This document shows positions 46,330 through 57,812 of a DNA stretch of 64,000 bases, one piece after another. The position numbers and the translations under genes are program-made. The first letter of the stretch is position 1. Each line of letters starts with the position of its first letter. The stretch is from assembly GCA_015847255.1 (NCBI GenBank), contig JADLZK010005494.1, positions 1 to 64,000 of the forward strand, given 5' to 3'. The notes under the pieces are model-generated. The model saw only the letters and a program-made list of their open reading frames with translations. It did no database searches and was not told the DNA's origin. The stretch is from Hyparrhenia diplandra (taxonomy: Eukaryota > Streptophyta > Magnoliopsida > Poales > Poaceae).

Positions 46330-46920
46330 ATCACCGATGCTTGAAATTCTCTCTCTTTCGTAAAGCGGCGCGTGGACAGGGACAAGCCCAGCCGCGGGGC
46401 CATAGGCCATCGGCACCAGCGTGGGGAAGGGTAGGGGAGGCGGAGGGCGCCGGCGGCGCAGCTCCTCCACGGGATTCGATGCGCGGGCTCCGTCGCGGGC
46501 GAGCGCCCCTCTACCATGGGACGGCCTCAGGCGCGGGTGAGGCCGCCTGTCCGCCGCGGGCGAGATCTGCCGCCACGAGCGAGCGCCCCTCTGCCATGGG
46601 AACCTCCTCGACCGCATGCGTGCTCCTCTCTCGTCCACTCGACTCGACAGCCATCGCCCCCATCCCTGGCAGCTTAGTTCGCATGCAGTGGGCTAGCAAG
46701 GTTGGCGTGGGTCGGGATGGGGATGGGGAGACAGAGGAGCTTGCATGGGTTGGGGATTTGAATGGGGAGGCGGCGAGCCTGGCTCTGTCGGGCGGCGGTG
46801 GCGCTGGGAAGGGAGGCGGAGGGGAAATGGAGAGATTGGGGAAGGAGACGGCGGAGAAAGTTTTTCGCGGGGTCCAGAGGAACAGTACAGAAGCCGGTGT
46901 GGACAGTCTTTAGTGGCCGA
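46330..46920 (-). other. GC-rich promoter / 5' leader-like region
   Basis: CpG-rich sequence directly upstream of the unassigned two-exon fragment, with open frames on both strands as expected from composition. No TATA box is obvious. It ends at a T run and AT-rich DNA (46955 onward). Confidence 0.35.
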
Positions 46921-47344
46921 GAACACTAGGATAAGGAGAGGGAAAGAAAAGAGTTTTTTTTTTTTTTTTCCTTTTATTTTATATATTATATACGTATATA
47001 TTATATATATTATTTATGTATTAAGCTCTATATATATGTTAGCAATATTTTTAAGTTTATTCATGTACAGATATAAAAATACCTCATAACTTGGGTTTGA
47101 GTAAATAACCTAAATAACTATACTAATTTAAGGTTTAGTTATTTAATTCTACAAAATAAATTTAAAGATTTGATTTTGATTTAATAGTATGTTTAGCAAC
47201 ATTTAAATTTATTATATACATTTATAGAGAGGGAAATGAAATATTCTTTTTTATATTGTATATTTAAATGGTATGTTTAGCAATATTTAAATGTATTACA
47301 TATATTTTATATAAATCTAAAAAGAAAAAATATAAATAGAATTT

Positions 47345-47770
47345 TTATATAGATATATATCATTCCAATTTTGAATCAACGACGTCCATGGTTCTACCTT
47401 AATCATTTAAAAAAAATAATATAATTTAATCTTTTACAAGTATGTTTGTACCTCAATCATTTCAAAAAATAACCTATTTTTATTGTTCTTTTATAGGTCT
47501 CGATGGATACTTCGGATACAAAAGATTTGAATGAGCCTATTGATATTTAGAAGGTATCGTGCAAAAGAAGCTTCCAAGGAGCATGTGGATAATTTAGATG
47601 TGAAGCTTTCTCGAGGATATTGTACAATCGAGAAAATTTCATGGAAGAACATGCCCCTACGGTGCAATTACCGATCTTGATGAGCCACCTTATGAGAAGG
47701 AAAACTATGATATGGAGATGATGGGACCAGAGGGTGTCGCAACATGTGATACATGTACGACCAATAACTG
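47345..47770. repeat. Second copy of the 430-bp dispersed duplication
   Basis: Direct-orientation partner of 45415-45850, starting 1.93 kb downstream, diverged by substitutions and short indels that also introduce a stop (ATTGATATTTAG) in the repeat-protein frame. The intervening DNA holds the unassigned gene fragment and its GC-rich leader. Confidence 0.8.
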
Positions 47771-48116
47771 AACGATACTAATGTGACAAGATGGTATGAA
47801 TGATACCATCCTATACACTCTCATGTGTACGGGATGGTATGAAGATGCACCGTAACTTACTCGTGGATTTATTGGCGCACTAAATAAATGGATATCGATA
47901 TATCTTCCAGCCACTATAAAACATTATCTTAGTCGAATTACGAAAAAAAAAAACCCATAAAAATAGAGTTTACAAACCAACGAAATCCATGATTGATTGT
48001 GTTACTTTGACAAAAAACTTCGTTAGGATTAAATGTTATTTTAATACCATTGTTTATTTTTATAGTATTGTTATCTTATCATACGATCTATGTTTTTATA
48101 TAAAATTTGAATTATC

Positions 48117-48147
48117 CCCCGTAGCAACGCACGGGCATTTAACTAGT
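48117..48147 (+). mobile_element. Helitron-type 3' terminus
   Basis: CCCGTAGCAACGCACGGG can form a CCCGT/ACGGG hairpin, followed 10 bases later by CTAG and then T (CTAG ends at 48146). This fits the Helitron rule of a 3' hairpin shortly before CTRR with insertion between A and T. The body would lie to the left, where the duplicated blocks and gene fragments are. A TC 5' end was not identified. Confidence 0.55.
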
Positions 48148-48149
48148 CC

Positions 48150-49220
48150 GAATAAGGTTAATGAAGCCGGGCCGAAGAGAGGTGGGCGGCCCAAGAGGCT
48201 TTTTATGGCTTGTGTTTTGGCTTTATGGATCGATGGACATGGACTAGCTTAAAAACGAACAAAGAATGTGTCATTCTTTCTTTTCGTGCATTCTCTCGAT
48301 TCACCAAGTCTATGGGAAGTCCTCACCCCGCGCTCTGACGCCTTCTCTCGGGAAGTCTTTACGGGTAATCTTTTCGATCTCTCTCGTCTATCTACAATTA
48401 AGAGGCGACTCGGGCGCTCGGTCTCGGTTAGGTTTCCCGGCGACGGTGCTAAGGCGGCGGCGGCGGCGTTATAAGGAATAAGGTCCTCTGCCCCCCCGTC
48501 TCGGCGGCGCTTCACTCGGTACCCCGGCGAAGAGGCGTGGAGGTCGAGTCGATTTTGTCGGCTCGTGTACGGGAGTTTGAGTCTCGGCGGATCTGTCGTC
48601 TCAGAGAGGTGGCGGTCTTTGGCGGCGCTTTTCGTCAATGGTGCGGAGATGGCTGCGGGTGTTGTGGTTTGTAGGAGTGCGGATCGAGCTCAATTCCTCT
48701 TCAGTGTGGATCGATGTCGACGACGAGTTTCGGTTCGGGATTGGAGGAACTCAGGGTGTGTCCCCGGCCGACGTTTCTTCAACAAAGATACGTCTCGACC
48801 TTAGGGTTGGGCAACTACTGCGGCTCGTTAAAGCTATCAAGCGATAGAGGTCCTCCTAATCTCGGTGGCGGCGGGAGTTCCCGACGGCGATGGGGGGAGT
48901 CAGTGGTGTCCGTTGACGAGCTTGGTGTCCAGGGTCGTTCTTATGAATTTTTTGTTTTCTTAGGGACCTTTGTGTAAAATCGTCAGGTGAGTTGTCTTTG
49001 TTCCTGCTCTTACGTGTATGCCATTGAGTATGTATGTTTTCCTTAACTGCGTAATATAGATACATGCATGGGAACTCTTCTTGTTGTCGGTGTGCGGCGG
49101 TCTCTCATCACCGCCCCCTCTCTCCCGCCATACCTTGGCCATCTCCGACCACTCGGAGGCAGTTGCACGTGTGAGTGCTCCGGATCTCCTTTACCAATTG
49201 CCACGAACACCACTAATATT
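48150..49220. other. GC-rich stretch, unassigned
   Basis: 48270-48960 is GC-rich with short overlapping open frames, no known domain. The 3' part (GGGACCTTTGTGTAAAATCG near 48962) loosely recalls grass LINE-type sequence. 48980-49220 has no recognised feature. Confidence 0.3.
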
Positions 49221-49383
49221 AGGGGTGCATATTGGTGACAACCAGGGTGCGCCTCTAAACCTCTTTAGTTGAAGCATTCGTACTAGTTCTCTACTAGTTT
49301 TCTAAAAATTTAGAGAACTAGTACAAATGCTTGAACTGAAGAAGTTTGAAGGTGCACCTAAAAGCTTACCTCTTTGCACCCTT
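49221..49383. mobile_element. Fold-back MITE
   Basis: Near-complete inverted repeat. Inner arms TTGAAGCATTCGTACTAGTT (from 49269) and its inverse with one mismatch (to 49335) surround a 19-base loop. Similarity of the arms continues outward to GGGGTGCA at 49222 and TGCACCC at about 49374-49381. TTA and TAA flank the ends. At about 163 bp it is a Tourist-like or fold-back miniature element. Confidence 0.72.
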
Positions 49384-50400
49384 AAGCAACATTCTCCTCC
49401 ACCTCTTCTACCACTAAGAGCCGCTAACATCCCGCTTTGTTGTCTACTCCATCCGCCCTTAAACAAGTCCCATTCTCACTTGGTGAGGAGTCAAACACTT
49501 TTAACATTAACACAAAAGTATTAAAAATATTATTATTTATAGTATTACTTATTTAGATATTTAAATGTTACTAGTATTTTTTTAACAGTATAGTCAAATT
49601 TAAGGAAACAAATTGAGTAGAAAAATAGGACACTTGTTTTTGGAACGGAGGCAATAACTTCTTGGCCAAGCTTGCTATCTCTCCACTTTCTAGCAGCGTT
49701 TTGTCTATTGATAGTGACACAAATACGGGAAGAAATGTAAAATCACCGAAGTTTCGGCCATAAGTTTTGACACTGATATTATTTTGACTGTTTTTTTTTT
49801 TTTTTTTTTTAAATCCTATCTAAACAAAAAAAAAATGACCATTCACACTCTTCGAAGCCTTGACTTCACAAATCACAAATTCCCAGAACCCTGCATACTG
49901 CATAGTGGACATCGCCGGCGATGGCGTACCAAGCAACCAAGCACACGGCATGATGTCATCGCCTGAAATCACACAGCACACGACATGATGTCATGTCCTG
50001 AAATCACACTGGAATCTAAGATAAGATGTTTGCAAATGTTCGTTCCAACGTTGCGAGTCCAGATTTGTTTTTATCTGCTTCTTGAATATTCAGCCCCAAC
50101 AAGAACATCAACGAACATAAATGTACAAGTGAGTATTTACAAAGATGGAGTAGCCCAATTCCAGTATGCATATGGACTAATAATATGTTGGGAGCTACAA
50201 TAAAATTACCATTCTTCCCAACCTTGCAGCTACTTAACCTAACTACATATTTACACTGGACTGTATGCATATCGCCATCATCATCATACAACCATATTTA
50301 CATTACACTACTGTGAATTGGGAAAATCTAACTAGAGTAAAAACTAATCCAAAACATGTGAAGATTTTACTACCAAACCGAATGCATTGATCATCATCCG
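49384..50400. other. Downstream flank of the ACR gene
   Basis: AT-rich, no recognised coding. T run at about 49788-49811. The segment 50280-50400 is probably the ACR 3' untranslated region. Confidence 0.4.
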
Positions 50401-52313
50401 TCACGAGTAGAGCTTGATGAGGCTGAAGCTCTGGAACGGCCGGTAGAACTTGAAGAGGTTCCCGAAGATGAACGCCGTGGTGCCAGCGCCGGCGACGTCG
50501 GCGTCTTTCCTCGCGCCGGCGCCGTCCCCGGCGGCGGCGAACGGGTTGTTCTTGACCCTCAGCGTGGCCTCGCCGATCTGCGCGCGGATGGCCTCGATGG
50601 TCTTGGCCTCCACGGGAGGCCCTGCGGGTCGGACAGGTAGAACGTGTCGACGGCCTCGCCGCCCGAGGACGAGATCTCGGCGCGGCGGATGGTGAGCCCG
50701 TTCTCCCGGAAGATGCGGGTGATGTCGGAGAGCAGGCCGGCGCGGTCCCCGTGCGCACCTCCAGCTCCAGCCCCTCCGCGGTGCGCCGCTCGATGGCGGC
50801 CTCCAGGCACCGCACGAGGCGCTGCCGCTCGTCCTCGCACTCCACGGCGTGGCCGTCGACGTGCCGGATGTAGTACTCCTGGTACGCGCCGCCGCCGGGC
50901 TCCGCGCTCACGGTGCCGTGGTGCACCACGTACTCCATGTCCGTGATGGTGCACACCGTGTCGAACAGAAGCTTGGGACGGTCACGGCACCGGACCACCA
51001 CGGCGGTGTACCCGCGCTCGGCGCACGGCGTCACCGACACCTCCGTCCGCGGCACCGGCGCCGGCGCCGCGCCGCCGTCGGCCGGCGCAGCATCCGCGGT
51101 TCCCTGGTCGTCGAACATCATCTGGTGCAGGCGCCGCTCCTTGTGGAGCGCCAGGCTGCCCGCGCCGGCTCCACCGCCACCGCCGCCGGCGCGGACGTCG
51201 CTCTGCCCGCGCAGCAGGTTGCCCAGCCGCGCGCTGATGTCGGCGATGCGTGCCGCGTCCTCGATGGCGCCGGCGGTGCCGGCGTCCGTGACGTGCACGA
51301 CGGCGGCCACGCGCGTGTTGTGCGTCCACAGCTCCGCGCTCTGGACATCGCAGCCCATGGCGCCGAGCACCGCGCACACCTCGGAGAGCAGGCCCGGGCG
51401 GTCCGTGCCGGTGAGCTCGATGGAGGTGTAGTCCTCCGACGGCACGATGCCCACCGTGTTGCGCGCCTCCGGGTAGTACCAGTCATCCGCCTCCAGCGTC
51501 TGCAACAAGAAAACAAACAAACTCGATCAGAATCTGAGGATTCCGATGAAGAAACAGCAAAAAAAAAATTTGTGCAAGCAGTCAATCAATTAAATTACCT
51601 TCTGGATGTAGGAGATGGTTGAGGCGTCAAGAACCTTGTTGCCGTCACGGTCGGTGACATTGAACACTGAATGAAGGAAGATTACAAAGATCAATTTTTT
51701 TTGTTGTTGCTTCAGACATGAATGAATGAAGAACAGAAATACGGGTAGTGATGACTGACCGTCCATGAACCAGTTGCCGTCGGAGGAGAAGTAGGCCTTG
51801 CGGATGACGAGGTTGAGGTCGGCGATGACCTGGACGACGGCGAGCAGCGTGCCGTGGCTGTTGACGCTGTCTACCCGGATCACCGTCGCGTCAACGGAGG
51901 CCTCGTTGTCGATCACAACCCTGTTAATTTTGCGCTCTTCTTGTCAGAAATCAATCGGACATCCTCTGTTGATTGTTTCTTTATCGAGCAAGAACAGAGG
52001 AAACAGAGGACCTCTGTTTTCTTAAGGCTTAAGCATATACCAAGAAGCAAACCGATTGTATGCACAAATTTGATTTGATATGGTATCTCAAGAAACTGAA
52101 AACACAAGATACTTGGACAAGAACCGGACAACACAAGGAGACTACAGAAGCTATGAATATAGTATAGTATCATAAAAAAAATATTCAGAGCAAAAATATA
52201 CAGCCGATGATGGATGAATCAATCAATCACCTGGGTGGGTTCATCCTCCTGACGAGCTTGGCGTACTCGTCGTGGTCGTCCATCCTCGCCGCCACCGCCG
52301 CCATGAGAGCCAT
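50401..52313 (-). CDS. ACR protein with four ACT domains, two one-base frame breaks
   Basis: ACT domain repeat (ACR) proteins are plant proteins with four ACT domains, proposed amino-acid sensors related to bacterial GlnD. Four exons with consensus junctions: 52231-52313, 51760-51920, 51599-51666, 50401-51499. ATG at 52313 gives MALMAAVAARMDDHDEYAKL. ACT1 contains VIRVDSVNSHGTLLAVVQVI, ACT2 contains IELTGTDRPGLLSEVCAVLG, ACT3 contains VVVRCRDRPKLLFDTVCTIT, and ACT4 contains AGLLSDITRIFRENGLTIRR. The tail is FIFGNLFKFYRPFQSFSLIK. As printed, the last exon lacks one base near 50749 (start of ACT4) and one near 50614 (after SDPQGLP). With both restored exons sum to 1,413 bases, 470 residues plus stop, normal for the family. 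A glycine-rich linker separates ACT2 and ACT3. Confidence 0.88.
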
Positions 52314-52568
52314 GGAAACCGAGCCCTCACTCGCATCAACAGCTCCAGACACGCAGCCGAGACCAAGAGCGAGCGCCGAGCAAGCCAATAAGCTGCTGCT
52401 CCCTCCTCAGGCTCGTCGTGCCGGCTTGGCCCGGACAAGCAGGGGGACGACGGCTCTGGACTCTGGTGGTGGTCGTGGCGTCCGGACTCCGGAGGCGACG
52501 ATTCTACTCTCAAGATGGAGTGGTGACGCTGATGCACTCCTCTACGTGTCTGCCGGGGTAGGAGGATA

Positions 52569-52576
52569 TTTATATA
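52569..52576 (-). promoter_or_regulatory. TATA box of the ACR gene
   Basis: TATATAAA on the minus strand 256 bases upstream of the ATG, implying a leader of about 225 bases. The leader is GC-rich and purine/pyrimidine patterned without a clear upstream reading frame of interest. Confidence 0.55.
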
Positions 52577-52589
52577 TGGCAAGGTTAGA

Positions 52590-54774
52590 TTTTGCTACTA
52601 AGCTGGTTAATCTGATAACCTCTCGATTCCGGTATAAGTATATTTTTGTATTCTTGCTGTTGGTTTGTCCCCTCGTGCTTCATTTGCTGAAATAATTACA
52701 AGTTTTTTTTTTCAAAACACAAAAATAAATGGAGAAACTGTTTGGAGGTGGTACTTTTCAGGATCATCATCAGAAGTGCAGGATAGTTTAAACGCCACTT
52801 GATCCCACTACCTTTCTCTCTCCATGCTTCTGAGTTTATTTATTTTTATTTATTTACAGATGGGAGTGAGCCAGTGACAGTAACTGCGACGATGTACATT
52901 GGTTTACAGGATCATAGGATTTGTGTTTTCTTAAAGAAGAAAATGTCAATGAAAAGGTATCATCAAGATATATATTTTTATTATTTTTGATATGTAGTGC
53001 ACAAAATAGTTATACAGAGTAGAAGAATCAATGCTCTGAAAGAAAAGACTCAAAGAGTAGGTACAAAAAAAAAAAATATAATACGAGTCAATAGTCCAAT
53101 AACCCAACTAAATTCAGGAGGATTAGGAAGAAATCGTAATCAAAAGAAATGTGATAGAGAAAGTAACTTGAGAATATATATTTCTGGTTAGCTGGTGATT
53201 GGTGGCAGGTGACTGGTGACTGGTGAGGCGGCTTCCCTCTTGCTACAGGGATACGCCAACACCAAAAGGCACCATTTGTTCCTTTATGTGTTTTCCTCGC
53301 TACCATTTCAGTCATGAGTAAAATAAGCAAATGATGAAAGGGTGTCTCCTTACCTTCATCACTACAAAATGCCCGGTAGGCCGGGACGTCATTTTGGCAA
53401 TCTTTGAATAGTATATTTTGACTCACCCTTCCTTAATAAACAAATTTAAACCATCCAAATACTCTGTAGCTATATATGGCCACTATAACCAGGAAATATT
53501 CTCGCGTAAAATAAGAAACACAAATGATTGATTGCGAGCTGTATTTCCCGGCAAGCGGCAAATATATCTTGTCATATTTTACACGGCTATTAGAAATAGT
53601 CAGGCACATCTTTACTGAGAATATTTAATTAACTACATAGTACATGTTTCAATGAAGTTTCATTTTGATAATATCAACAACATGAATTTTCATCATGAAG
53701 AACTGAAGAAGAAGTTCTTGTATGACCATAGCCACATGTTTTACTGGAGAGATGTGCCCCTGATTTGCTTATCTAGAGTGGAGTGCCTACCACCAAAGAG
53801 TTGCGTAAATTTCAAAGTAACCAAGGCCATCACTAATTCTTATCATCGATCCCTGTGGCTTTTCAGGAAACCCAAAAGCCATCCATTAGTTGTTTTTTTT
53901 CCTTGTTCTCTTCTCGATGAAGGAAGAGTAGCTGGACGGCCACCTTCCACACATATGCACGCTGGCATTGGTGGAAATTTAACTTGAAATGAGCTCGTTG
54001 CCTGCTGCCTTTTGGAGCCTTTTTGACTAGTAGAAACGTGGAGAATTTTCGCTTTGAAAAAATATGTGGTGGGGTGCAGAAACGACTGAATAATAATATA
54101 GTCAGGTCGATCGATCGCGGATCGCCTAATACCACCCTTTGCTTTTCCTAGCTTTTTTTGTATACGAAGAGTGTGTTGAAAGGAGGAAGAGGAGGAGGTT
54201 GACGGCAAAAGGAACGCCAAAGCCGGTCGTCGTCGTTGTCCGATCCATTAGAATCTCCACCGATCGTAGAGTTCTCCGGATTAAGATTACCTAGTTTTGG
54301 CGGCTCTCTGTCGTTCTGTAGTTCACAAAAAGTTTTAATCTATGTCAGGTTTATTGCGAATCTCTTCCTTATTTGAGTGGTAGAGAAATCCTCATTTAGA
54401 ACTAATAAAACACTGTGAACCTGAATTTGGAAGGAATATGAATACGGGCAAGAGGTGGCGTCCTTCTAGAAACATTGAGTGTAGAGCATTATTAGTTCAA
54501 AAGCATCACGAGAAACATCCATAGTTTTGACTGGGAATACTATATTATTAGCAACGGCCCTTCGTTTGTTTAATTGCATGCCCGCAAAATAGGTTTGACG
54601 CTGAGTCTCTTTATGTTTGGTTGCTAGTTTGTAGCTAGGTTTTTAGCCTAGGATTTGATCGATGTCTCATTCGCCTCTTCTTGCCCACCATGTTTTTATT
54701 ACTAGGAGTGCCTCTCTACCGCAAACCTTTCTTTGTGAATTACACAAGTACATAGTACATACACATACGCTCAC
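52590..54774. other. Long AT-rich stretch without a recognised gene
   Basis: No coding similarity on either strand. A CACTACAAAATG at 53360 resembles a CACTA terminus but no partner end was found. 53650-54230 has short open frames only. Confidence 0.45.
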
Positions 54775-54788
54775 ATGTACACGCACTC

Positions 54789-54868
54789 TCATCTGAAACT
54801 GTGGTTTGAATGCATAGGTGGGGAAGCTCTCCACTCCGTTTTGTTTTCAAAAAAAAAAAAAAAAAAAA
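54789..54868 (+). mobile_element. Short poly(A) retroposon with 13-bp target duplication
   Basis: An 80-base insert ending in 20 A (54849-54868) is flanked by the direct repeat TGTACACGCACTC (54776-54788 and 54869-54881). The insert body (GGGGAAGCTCTCCACTCC...GTTTTC) has no Pol III boxes, so it is a truncated SINE or LINE tail. The host sequence is itself an ACAC-rich repeat also seen around 32.1-32.3 kb. Confidence 0.75.
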
Positions 54869-54881
54869 TGTACACGCACTC

Positions 54882-56708
54882 ACCTCTATCAACACATGTA
54901 CGCAACCTTATCCCTGTGAGCACCTCCGAAAGATCATGCCGGCACATCTCAAGATTGACGAAGTCACCATTCTTATCTTGATGGCAAAATCTTGTAGTCT
55001 TGTCACAAGATTTCGGTTCTTTTCGCATAACAACTTTAACAATCTAATTAAAAGTATGCACATTTAGTAATATTATGCCTAGGGGGTAATTTGAGCGGTT
55101 TTGGAAAGTTTAGGCGTAGAAAATCGGGTTTCATAGTTTGAGGGGTGAAGTAAACCACCCTCAATAGTTGAGGGGTTACGTAGATTTTTTTCCCATAACA
55201 AAAGGTTAAATAATTTAAAATAGATGGTGTAGAAAACAAGCATGCTCCCAAGCAAGTTAGCATCCAAATAACAGTAACACCAAATAATATTACTAAATTC
55301 CCCCTTTCCATCGCCTAGTAAAAAATAACCAGCAACTCTATGCCCTTGGCGCCAAAAGAGAGGTTATATATGTTGACCACCGAGCGCCGAGTCTTGCACT
55401 GGAGTACAAAAGCGATAAAGCCAGGCCTAACTTGCACGGCTAAGCAAGTTTAGGATTCTCTAGTACTAACTATTAAGTGGCACAAATAAATTAAGCCTAC
55501 TGTCACTTTTTTTTTTCAGCCTGCATGTTGATCATTCTCTATTCACATATTGTTTTCTGAAAGGATCTAGTCACTTATTGTGGATGGTAAGCATCCTAAG
55601 GTATAGCTAGCTACACCTAACAATCACAGGTGCCACACGTATATTCGTATCCAGGTGGAGAACCTCTTCCTGAGAGAATATATGAATAAAAACATGTTAC
55701 ATGTGAAACATACAGAATGATATTGCAGCCTTATTTCTACAATTGAAGGTGCCCTGATGAGGTTTAATAATTTGTTTTGGTCACAAGGGCACTACCACTA
55801 CACTACTGATATTTAGGTTCTTCAAACCAGTCTCTGTTGCTCTTCACATATTTCTCACCCACTCGCAATTTTAACTGAAATTTGATAGCAATAGGATACT
55901 GAACCATCCATCGAAGCAGCAGTATGGTTTCATGCAGTCCATCTGGGCAACATCCTCATCCTCTCACGATCATCAGTTGGTCAAGGAAAAGTCCTGCAAG
56001 TGGTCATCATTTATGAAGGATGGTTTTCTCCTTTGTTGACCCTGAACTAACTAAAAGAGAGCCCCTTCCATGATGGAGCTTCCACAGGCAAGTGGGCAAT
56101 TAATCAAAACACGTAGGATTGTAAGGGACCAAACCACATGTTTCAATTTTTTTCTCAGTATACTTGGACAAAAATGTCATGTTTTTGGTGGAAAAAATGC
56201 AGCACATCAATTCATTATGTACTCCACCTAGAAATCAACAATTAATTAGTTTTGCAAGTGGTTGCCCAATTTGCATCCTTGCAAACTACATTTCCCTTGA
56301 CAGGAGCCTCTCACCAATATACCTCCGCAAGCTGGGAGCCAAGTTTCATGCTGGATATAGTAGCAGTACTACTTCTTGATCATAAAAATATTTTATATAA
56401 TATAATACTCTACATACGAAGATCCAGCAGAAGGGTCCCTCAGGGTTTTTCATGCCGCCTATTCGTTAGAAATTATTTATTTAGGACTCAAAAATTATGT
56501 TTTAAATTAATGATCTTGAAATTCATAGTTTTTTTAAAAAAATCTCAAATGATCTAGGATGAAAAATGATCAAAGGCAAAAGTGGAAATCTTGATGAGAT
56601 CTAATACTTTGTAGTTGACATATTCTTCATTTGAGTTTAGTTAGGGCTTCAAATCTTTACTTCAAAATATGGTAGAGTAAATACTAGGGAATGTTTCGCT
56701 GTTAAATC
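54882..56708. other. Intergenic, no recognised gene
   Basis: AT-rich with open frames of at most about 100 codons and no conserved motif. 55060-55310 resembles low-complexity intron-like DNA. Confidence 0.45.
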
Positions 56709-57812
56709 CACTACTGGAGGCTGAGCCTCTACCGAGCGCTAAAAGCGCTCAGTAAAAGGCCTAATAGCGCTCGGTGGAGGCACTACCGGCGCGCTCGGTA
56801 CCAGCCCCCGGTGAAATTTTAAAGCGGGAAAAGAGTGTACCGAGCGCTCAAAAACGGCCCCTCGGTGCAACCCGTGCCAAAGCGCACCGAGGGTTCGGCC
56901 CCCCTCGCAAAACACGGCGTCCACGTCGACGGCGTTTGCCACCGTCGACGTCAACTACACCGAGGGCCACCTCAACTACCCTCTCGGTGCATTTTTTAAA
57001 AAAAACTTGGAAAACATTATCTACCGGCGCCCAGTCGGAAGGGTGCTCGGTAGATTCAAAAATTAAAAAACCACGGACACCGGCTGCACCAGGGGCCAAC
57101 TCATCCATGCGCTCGGTGTAATATGGTCGTTTCCGAGGGGCGTGGGCGCGCTTGGTGAAAGCGACCATATTACACCGAGCTGGTTTCACCGGCGCTACCA
57201 TCGGTGTACACGGGAACATGGGGTTCCGGGCCCCATCTCCCGCATTCACCGAGCACTACCCTCGGTGTAGCGTCTGTGCCGAGTGTCCCGCTCGGTGCAA
57301 GTGACCCCATTTTTTTTTTTTATTCCTGTTTTTCTTGTCCACCTTTACAAATGAAACATACGAGATCACATATATTTGACATCCATGCACTAATACAACT
57401 CATTCATCACGTATATATCACATACATGATCGAAACATAGATTAATTAGTCTAATATCCGGCACAAGTCTAGTTACACCGATACAACTCATAGTCATCAA
57501 GTTTGAATGTACTCAACAAAACCAACAACAAAACCTAGAGCCTAATGGGTTAACTGCTTATTTGGTGGAGCTTGCACCGGCAATGGGTGGTCCAAATTAG
57601 CAATGTACTTTCGGCATAGGAAGCATCTGCGGCTGCTCTCGTCGCGAAACTTCTTGTGACTGTTACGGAAAACCACTCACCTGCTCATTGCATTTTGCCC
57701 GGCTGTCATAGACTCGGGGAATGACCCCACGGTATACAACATACCAAGCCATAGCCTTAAAAATGTAGAAGCAAATGTTAGTCACGGTTTGATAACAAAT
57801 ATAGATGGGGCC
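56709..57812. mobile_element. Terminus of a second CACTA element
   Basis: Starts CACTACTGGAGGCTGAGCC at 56709 and continues with dense inverted and direct GCGCTCGGT / ACCGAGCGC and CTCGGTGCA / TGCACCGAG repeats to about 57300, the subterminal pattern of grass CACTA elements. AT-rich sequence and an antisense protein-domain fragment follow. The element is interrupted by a solo LTR at 57813 and probably resumes at 59271. The other terminus was not found and may lie beyond the window. Confidence 0.7.
57601..57757 (-). pseudogene. RNase H1 N-terminal (viroplasmin-like, PF01693-type) domain fragment
   Basis: The minus strand reads AMAWYVVYRGVIPRVYDSRA then KCNEQVSGFP, with the continuation NSHKKF in a shifted frame and a TREAA..SYAE-like end. 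The order W-Y-V-V-x-G-x-x-P-G/R-V-Y-D, C..QV.GF, N..K.F.T..EA fits the small nucleic-acid-binding domain found at the N-terminus of eukaryotic RNase H1 and reused in plant transposons. No catalytic RNase H domain is attached. At least one frame break is present. It probably belonged to the surrounding CACTA element. Confidence 0.6.

Noticed and set aside
50849..51622. Plus-strand 257-codon open frame opposite the ACR gene
   Set aside because: It is the antisense shadow of the ACR coding exon with strong GC-rich third positions and has no family similarity.
53360..53372. CACTACAAAATG resembling a CACTA transposon terminus
   Set aside because: No inverted partner, subterminal repeats or target duplication found nearby.
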